From Candidatus Zhuqueibacterota bacterium (GTDB lineage Bacteria; Zhuqueibacterota; Zhuqueibacteria; Thermofontimicrobiales; Thiofontviventaceae), in assembly GCA_014729735.1 (NCBI GenBank), contig WJJN01000795.1:1-7153 (forward strand): a stretch of 7,153 nt of DNA, in the 5' to 3' direction. The position numbers and the translations under genes were made by a program. Positions 5,859-7,153 of the stretch are shown here, piece after piece (the first letter of the stretch is position 1; each line of letters opens with the position of its first letter). The notes beneath the pieces are model-generated. The model saw only the letters and a list, made by a program, of their open reading frames with translations, was not told where the DNA came from and did no database searches.

Positions 5859-7043
5859 TCAAATTTTGTTGAGAGCCTGATCCAGATCGCGAATCAAATC
5901 ATCTACATTTTCGCAACCCACAGACAACCGGATCAATTCATCGGTAATATGCGCTTTTTCGCGTTCTTTGCGGGACATTGCCGCGTGCGTCATCGAGGCA
6001 GGATGCTGAATCAGCGATTCGATACCTCCAAGAGAAACTGCCAGTGTGACCAGTTGTACATTATTCATCACGGTCTTACCGCCCTCAAGCCCTTTTTTCA
6101 CGCCAAAGCTGATCATCGAACCAGAGCCCTTCATTTGCTTCTTTGCCAGCTCATACTGCGGATGGCAATCGAGACCGGGATAGGTTACCCAGTCTACCTT
6201 AGGATGATCCAATAAAAATTGCGCAATTCTCAGTGCATTTTCCTGTGCCCGGTCAACGCGCAGCGGCAGCGTGCGTACCCCTCGCAGGACAAGCCACGCC
6301 TGGTGTGGATCCATCGTGCCGCCCATGTAAAACAGAACTTTCCGGATTTCTTCAAACAATTCTTTCTCTTTTGCGACAATGATCCCGCCGACAATGTCTG
6401 CATGTCCATTGATGAATTTCGTCAGGCTGTGCAGAACGACATCTGCACCCAGCTCTAATGGATTCTGTAAATAAGGACTGCAAAAGGTATTGTCCACAGC
6501 AAGCACAATACCATGACGATGCGCAATTTTTGCGCACGCTTCGATGTCCGTAAGAGTAATCGTGGGATTGGCAGGTGTTTCAATGTACAGCATTTTTGTT
6601 TTGTCCTGAATTGCCTGCTCAATTTTTTCGGGTTTCGTGGTATCGACAAAGCTATATTCCACTCCAAAGCGGGAGAAATCCCTTTCCAGTACCGAGCGAG
6701 AAGGTCCGTACACCGCATCTGTGCTGATGAGGTGCATTCCCGCACCCAGGAATGTCATATACAATGTTGTCACAGCCGACATCCCGGATGAGGTTCCCAG
6801 CGCGGCGTATCCATGCTCCAGTGTCGCGACGCATTTTTCCAGTGCCTCAATTGTGGGATTTCCCATTCGCGTATAGATATAGCCTTTCTTTTTGCCGGAA
6901 AACTTTTCAGCACCATCCTGAGCGTTTATAAATGAAAATGTCGATGTTTGATAAATCGGCACCGACACTTCTCCGTAATTGGTTTGTTCCAATCCTGCAT
7001 GTATTGCTTGTGTTGTAAAGCCCATCATATCAGGATCTTTCAT
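5859..7043 (-). CDS. PLP-dependent trans-sulfuration enzyme, probably methionine gamma-lyase-like
   Basis: The protein has 394 residues, full length for the Cys/Met-metabolism PLP family. Visible family features: 'PIYQTSTF' (29-36); 'YTRMGNPT' with Y57 and R59 for the PLP phosphate of the neighbouring subunit; S86-G87-M88 in the cofactor loop; Y112, which stacks on PLP; D184 in 'VDNTFCSPYLQNPLELGAD'; PLP lysine K209 in 'HSLTKFINGHAD'; 'SLGGIESLIQHPASMTH' (337-353); and R372 in 'IRLSVG' for the substrate carboxylate. It should act in the cytoplasm as a tetramer. Substrate: cystathionine gamma-lyase uses three specificity residues (E59, R119, E339 in the human enzyme), which here are I56, S117 and V336; the Val and 'QHPASMTH' match methionine gamma-lyase. 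However, the methionine-lyase Cys (C116 in Pseudomonas) is P114, and its Lys240-Asp241 pair is absent, so another thiol-forming or homoserine-ester-using role remains possible. The start at 7043 is chosen because GGAGG lies 4 nt upstream. It is convergent with the signalling operon, with no evident link to it. Confidence 0.92.
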   Translation of the reverse strand: MKDPDMMGFTTQAIHAGLEQTNYGEVSVPIYQTSTFSFINAQDGAEKFSGKKKGYIYTRMGNPTIEALEKCVATLEHGYAALGTSSGMSAVTTLYMTFLGAGMHLISTDAVYGPSRSVLERDFSRFGVEYSFVDTTKPEKIEQAIQDKTKMLYIETPANPTITLTDIEACAKIAHRHGIVLAVDNTFCSPYLQNPLELGADVVLHSLTKFINGHADIVGGIIVAKEKELFEEIRKVLFYMGGTMDPHQAWLVLRGVRTLPLRVDRAQENALRIAQFLLDHPKVDWVTYPGLDCHPQYELAKKQMKGSGSMISFGVKKGLEGGKTVMNNVQLVTLAVSLGGIESLIQHPASMTHAAMSRKEREKAHITDELIRLSVGCENVDDLIRDLDQALNKI

Positions 7044-7047
7044 ATTG

Positions 7048-7052
7048 CCTCC
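7048..7052 (-). promoter_or_regulatory. Ribosome binding site of the trans-sulfuration gene
   Basis: On the minus strand GGAGG stands 4 nt before the ATG at 7043-7041. The spacing is tight, but the next in-frame ATGs (residues 6 and 7) would be about 19 nt or more away, so the first ATG is the better start. Confidence 0.65.
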
Positions 7053-7060
7053 ATATACGT

Positions 7061-7153
7061 TTATTTTATATCGATTAGCTTAAAATTAAAAATCTTTCGT
7101 CCGTTCCATATCGCCTGTAACCTCCAATCATACGTCCTGGATATTTCGGTATG
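7061..7153 (-). CDS. Possible C-terminal tail of an upstream minus-strand gene (unidentified, weak)
   Basis: Reading leftwards from the right window edge, one frame stays open for 30 codons and ends with TAA at 7063-7061, giving a tail that ends WNGRKIFNFKLIDIK. The stop would lie 17 nt before the trans-sulfuration ATG, a typical operon spacing that would contain the GGAGG site. A second minus-strand frame is also open from the edge, ending with TAA at 7077-7075 with tail YGTDERFLILS. At this length either can be chance. I do not recognise either tail, and the stretch may simply be an AT-rich upstream region carrying a promoter. Confidence 0.3.
   Translation of the reverse strand, partial: HTEISRTYDWRLQAIWNGRKIFNFKLIDIK

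Noticed and set aside
5835..6215. 126-codon plus-strand open frame opposite the trans-sulfuration gene
   Set aside because: It starts inside the palindrome and runs antisense to clearly conserved PLP-enzyme sequence, with no ribosome binding site.
1..7153. CRISPR arrays, tRNA or rRNA genes, insertion sequences
   Set aside because: No regularly spaced repeats, no tRNA- or rRNA-like sequence and no transposase frame were recognised on either strand.

Overview
The window comes from a Gram-negative-type bacterium: it encodes an outer-membrane beta-barrel receptor and a periplasmic protein. The base composition is moderately AT-rich. The mix of a TonB-dependent receptor, a YfiR-family protein and a multi-domain hybrid kinase is of a kind often seen in the Bacteroidetes/Calditrichaeota/KSB1 neighbourhood of the FCB superphylum. 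That placement is an impression from style, not a phylogenetic result.

Bases 1-5764 hold four plus-strand genes in close series that look like one transcription unit. (1) The C-terminal part of a TonB-dependent-receptor-like outer-membrane barrel, cut by the left window edge. (2) A secreted YfiR/DUF4154 periplasmic protein, 35 nt downstream. (3) A membrane-bound histidine kinase with a CHASE8-like periplasmic sensor, HAMP, HisKA_2 and HATPase domains, 1 nt after the YfiR stop. (4) A soluble hybrid kinase/response regulator with the order REC-PAS-PAS-HisKA-HATPase-REC, 63 nt further on. Together they read as an envelope-to-cytoplasm signalling chain: an outer-membrane receptor and YfiR may set the activity of the CHASE8 kinase, which has no receiver of its own and probably passes phosphate to the first receiver of gene 4.

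The main point of interest is this architecture. In the known Pseudomonas YfiBNR system, YfiR restrains a CHASE8-HAMP-GGDEF diguanylate cyclase (YfiN) and an OmpA-like lipoprotein (YfiB) relieves it. Here the same periplasmic logic appears joined to a histidine kinase, and a TonB-dependent barrel sits where the outer-membrane partner would be. No GGDEF, DNA-binding or other output domain is visible.

Bases 5765-5858 are a short convergent intergenic stretch holding a perfect 14-bp inverted repeat with a 7-nt loop, whose arms are themselves built on a 9-nt periodic CTTTGTG/CACAAAG unit.

Bases 5859-7043 (minus strand) encode a complete PLP-dependent trans-sulfuration enzyme. Its substrate-site residues point to a methionine gamma-lyase-like activity rather than a cystathionine enzyme. 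Bases 7044-7153 hold its ribosome binding site and, in two alternative minus-strand frames, what may be the tail of another gene entering from the right.
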